Shown here one piece after another: positions 23,593 to 25,612 of a stretch of DNA of 25,612 nt. The notes below the pieces were generated by a model. That model saw nothing but the letters and a program-made list of their open reading frames with translations. It had not been told where the DNA came from and did no database searches. The stretch is from CAAGNP01 sp045595965. Its GTDB lineage: Bacteria > Bacteroidota > Bacteroidia > Bacteroidales > UBA932. Each line of letters starts with the position of its first letter. The first letter of the stretch is position 1. The position numbers were made by a program, and so were the translations under genes. The stretch is taken from assembly GCA_045595965.1 (NCBI GenBank), contig JAZOBN010000017.1:1-25612 (forward strand), in the 5' to 3' direction.

Positions 23593-25152
23593 ATGAAAGA
23601 ATTTGAGATATCATATTCCATTGGACACAACCCTTCACAGGAGGAGCTTTTCTCTTCTGCTGCCCGTCAGATGGGGCTTCCAAAGGGAAAAGTGGCAGCA
23701 GCAGTGGTGGTGAAGAAGTCCCTCGATGCACGTACAAAAAATATACAGTACAGGTACAGGGTTCAGGGCTACTCGGTAGATGAACCGGGATATGAGCCAT
23801 ACAGTATACCTGAATACAAAAATGTTGCTGCAGCACAACCTGTGATAGTTATCGGTGCGGGCCCAGCAGGGCTGTTTGCTTCGCTCCGTCTCCTTCAGAG
23901 GGGGTTGAAACCTGTAATTCTGGAGCGTGGCAAGGATGTTCACAAACGTAAATACGATGTGGCAGCACTCTCTCGCGAGGGGTTTGTCCATCCCGATTCG
24001 AACTATTGCTTCGGAGAGGGTGGTGCAGGTACATTTTCAGACGGAAAGCTCTATACCCGTTCGAACAAAAGGGGTGATCTTCGTGCAGTGTTGGCCCAAC
24101 TGGTACATTTCGGTGCAGAACAGAGCATTATGACAGATGCACATCCCCATATCGGCAGTGACAAACTCCCTGCAATTATGGAGGCAATCAGACATTGTAT
24201 CGTGGAACATGGTGGAGAATACCATTTTGGATGCAGGGTTGAGGATTTTGTCCGCAAAGGCTCTGAATGGGAAGTGGTATGCAGAGTGGAGAACGAGGAT
24301 GGCACTACCTCCAACGAATATTTTTGTGCACCATCTGTAATCCTCGCAGCAGGTCATTCGGCAAAAGAGATTTACCGCACTTTCTACGAAAACGGATGGG
24401 CTCTTGAGTCGAAAGGTTTTGCACTCGGTGTCAGGGTGGAGCACCCTCAGGAATTGATAAACAAAATCCAATACAAAGGGGCAAAACACCATCTTCTTCC
24501 ACCGGCAGAGTACTCTTTGGTGGAGCAAGTGGATGGGAGAGGGGTGTTCTCATTCTGTATGTGCCCCGGTGGACTTTTGGTACCCTCTTCATCTACTGCC
24601 GGAAGTCTGGTGCTCAACGGCATGTCCAATTCACAGAGGAGTTCTAAGTGGGCAAATGCAGGAATTGTCGTCTCAATTAATCCCGAGGATGTCAGTGATA
24701 AAGACCCTCTGGCTCTTTTGAGATTTCAGGAGAGTGTGGAGAAAAGGGCATTTGATCTGTCGGGATCACTTAAAGCACCTGCACAGAGGATGACCGATTT
24801 TGTCCGTACCAGCAAGAATAGACAGGCTACTTCGGGACAACTACCCAAGAGTTCCTATTTCCCCGGATTGGTGTCGTGTTCGCTCTCAGATGTCCTTCCT
24901 GAAATGGTGGCAGAGAGAATGAGGAAAGCTTTCTTGCTTTTTGATAGGAAGATGAAAGGGTACTACACACAGGAGGCGCTTCTTCTGGCTGTGGAATCGC
25001 GCACATCATCACCTGTCCGTATCCCCCGCGATCCTGAAACACTTCAGCATATTGACCTTCCGGGAATATACCCTTGTGGTGAGGGGTCCGGTTATGCAGG
25101 AGGTATCGTCTCATCTGCCCTTGATGGCATAAACGTTGCCGAAAAGATATAA
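23593..25152 (+). CDS. FAD-dependent oxidoreductase, COG2509 type
   Basis: A 519-residue predicted flavoprotein dehydrogenase. An N-terminal ~80-residue domain (EEEL-type helix, GKVAAAVVVKKSLDAR) precedes the Rossmann FAD-binding motif VIGAGPAGLFAS at about residues 87-98, then RGLKPVILERGKDV. Further landmarks are GEGGAGTFSDGKL, a substrate-side ALGVRVEHPQ segment, and the C-terminal IYPCGEGSGYAGGI second FAD motif. The family is widespread in bacteria but has no assigned substrate. It follows tsaD by 4 bp and ends just before an inserted IS element, so its natural downstream neighbour may have been separated. Confidence 0.87.
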   Translation: MKEFEISYSIGHNPSQEELFSSAARQMGLPKGKVAAAVVVKKSLDARTKNIQYRYRVQGYSVDEPGYEPYSIPEYKNVAAAQPVIVIGAGPAGLFASLRLLQRGLKPVILERGKDVHKRKYDVAALSREGFVHPDSNYCFGEGGAGTFSDGKLYTRSNKRGDLRAVLAQLVHFGAEQSIMTDAHPHIGSDKLPAIMEAIRHCIVEHGGEYHFGCRVEDFVRKGSEWEVVCRVENEDGTTSNEYFCAPSVILAAGHSAKEIYRTFYENGWALESKGFALGVRVEHPQELINKIQYKGAKHHLLPPAEYSLVEQVDGRGVFSFCMCPGGLLVPSSSTAGSLVLNGMSNSQRSSKWANAGIVVSINPEDVSDKDPLALLRFQESVEKRAFDLSGSLKAPAQRMTDFVRTSKNRQATSGQLPKSSYFPGLVSCSLSDVLPEMVAERMRKAFLLFDRKMKGYYTQEALLLAVESRTSSPVRIPRDPETLQHIDLPGIYPCGEGSGYAGGIVSSALDGINVAEKI

Positions 25153-25179
25153 AAAGAAGGCGGTCGGATGACTGACATG

Positions 25180-25216
25180 AACCCCGAAAGTTAGACAAAA
25201 AACTTTCGGGGTTTTG
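25180..25216 (+). terminator. 13-bp perfect hairpin in the IS left end
   Basis: AACCCCGAAAGTT (25180-25192) pairs perfectly with AACTTTCGGGGTT (25201-25213) around an 8-nt loop, followed by TTTTG overlapping the arm. Its left arm lies in the putative terminal repeat. It could end transcripts of the upstream flavoprotein gene and also shield the transposase gene from read-through. Confidence 0.7.
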
Positions 25217-25218
25217 TT

Positions 25219-25612
25219 ATGTCTAAAAAAAGAAAGAGACATGGCTATGCAGAACGATTGAAGTATATGCATATGCTTGAGAATGGTTTTAGCCGAGACT
25301 ACATTGAACATCGGTTTGGAATAAACAATAAACTTCTAGGGTACTTGTGGGCCAGATATCGTTCAGAAGGTCCATTAGGATTGCTAAAAAAGCAAAATGT
25401 AAAGGCAGATTACGCCTTCAAACTTGCTGTTCTTCGAGATATTGAGGAAAATCATTTAACTTTGGTGGACACTTCATTGAAGTATAATGTTAGTAGTAGC
25501 CAAATACAGGTATGGCGTAGAATTGCCAGAACTCAAGGTTATGACGCGTTAGCTATCACCAGGCCCAGGGGCCGACCACCAAAGAACGATATGGGAAGAC
25601 CAAGGAAAAAGA
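25219..25612 (+). CDS. IS3-family OrfA (helix-turn-helix), 3'-truncated by window
   Basis: The reading frame from ATG 25219 stays open through the window end (131 full codons) and so is incomplete. It begins MSKKRKRHGYAERLKYMHML and contains two helix-turn-helix-like modules of the IS150/IS3 OrfA type: residues ~10-55 (YAERL ... FSRDYIEHRFGINNKLLGYLWARYRSEGPLGL) and ~75-120 (FKLAVLRDIEENHL ... VSSSQIQVWRRIARTQGYDAL). A basic linker (RPRGRPPK, then GRPRKK) follows. OrfA is the DNA-binding half; the OrfB catalytic part is expected beyond the edge, normally made by programmed -1 frameshifting. It follows the IS hairpin by 3-5 bp. Confidence 0.83.
   Translation, partial: MSKKRKRHGYAERLKYMHMLENGFSRDYIEHRFGINNKLLGYLWARYRSEGPLGLLKKQNVKADYAFKLAVLRDIEENHLTLVDTSLKYNVSSSQIQVWRRIARTQGYDALAITRPRGRPPKNDMGRPRKK

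Larger units (their letters stand above)
25173..25612 (+). mobile_element. IS3-family (IS150-group-like) insertion sequence, left end, truncated by window
   Basis: The left end is placed near 25173 (TGACATGAACCCC) because IS150-group elements begin TG followed by a CCCC-AAAAGTT-GACA-like terminal repeat, which aligns to ACCCCGAAAGTTAGAC here. The exact first base is uncertain by several bases. The orfA gene follows. The right half, including any orfB transposase and the other terminal repeat, lies outside the window, so target duplications cannot be seen. Confidence 0.72.

Noticed and set aside
1..25612. CRISPR array, prophage, toxin-antitoxin pair or defence island
   Set aside because: I read both strands for regularly spaced long repeats and for recognisable protein families and found none; apart from the IS end the genes are core functions.

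Overview
The window looks like chromosomal DNA of a Bacteroidales-type bacterium (phylum Bacteroidota). The grounds are the gene families (fimbrillin-like surface lipoprotein, AddAB-type recombinase, Bacteroidota TamB, COG2509-type flavoprotein), the lack of Shine-Dalgarno sequences, and TAnnTTTG-type -7 promoter elements, the Bacteroidetes sigma-factor consensus, in front of nearly every transcription unit. Most of it is core metabolism and genome maintenance. I see no CRISPR array, prophage or defence island.

Layout. 1-113: 3' end of a 5S rRNA gene and its terminator. 111-1976: a promoter, a small lipoprotein, and a Tat-exported aldo/keto reductase with two [4Fe-4S] motifs. 1977-2661 (minus): a TSCPD-domain protein and a NUDIX hydrolase. 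2666-2682: a palindromic back-to-back promoter. 2690-3892: an in-frame fusion of 5-formyltetrahydrofolate cyclo-ligase with a HAD phosphatase. 3889-5568 (minus): an M3/M2-like zinc metallopeptidase lipoprotein. 5669-7268: a previously uncalled 46-residue peptide gene followed by a fimbrillin-like lipoprotein, ending in a terminator. 7410-14536: pgi, then an AddB-like nuclease and an AddA-like helicase-nuclease in one tight run. 14541-14656: two 72-bp repeat units, each able to fold as a hairpin. 14690-15457 (minus): a PhnP-like metallo-hydrolase sharing a symmetric divergent promoter with the 15518-17827 operon (RsmI-like methylase, folB, mtaB). 17828-22333 (minus): a 1501-residue TamB homologue. 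22560-25152: tsaD and a flavoprotein. 25173-end: the left end of an IS3-family insertion sequence, cut by the window edge.

How the genes connect. TsaD makes t6A37 in tRNA and MtaB methylthiolates it, so two consecutive steps of one tRNA modification are encoded either side of tamB. The cyclo-ligase domain and FolB both serve folate metabolism. The AddB/AddA pair forms a double-strand-break resection enzyme. TamB, the lipoproteins and the fimbrillin-like protein belong to the cell envelope.

The most interesting points are the cyclo-ligase-HAD fusion, the 46-residue peptide gene, the two symmetric divergent promoters whose minus-strand genes begin only 4 nt past the -7 element (suggesting leaderless mRNAs), the 72-bp hairpin repeats, short 10-bp-period repeats next to two promoters, and three convergent gene pairs whose stop codons touch or overlap.
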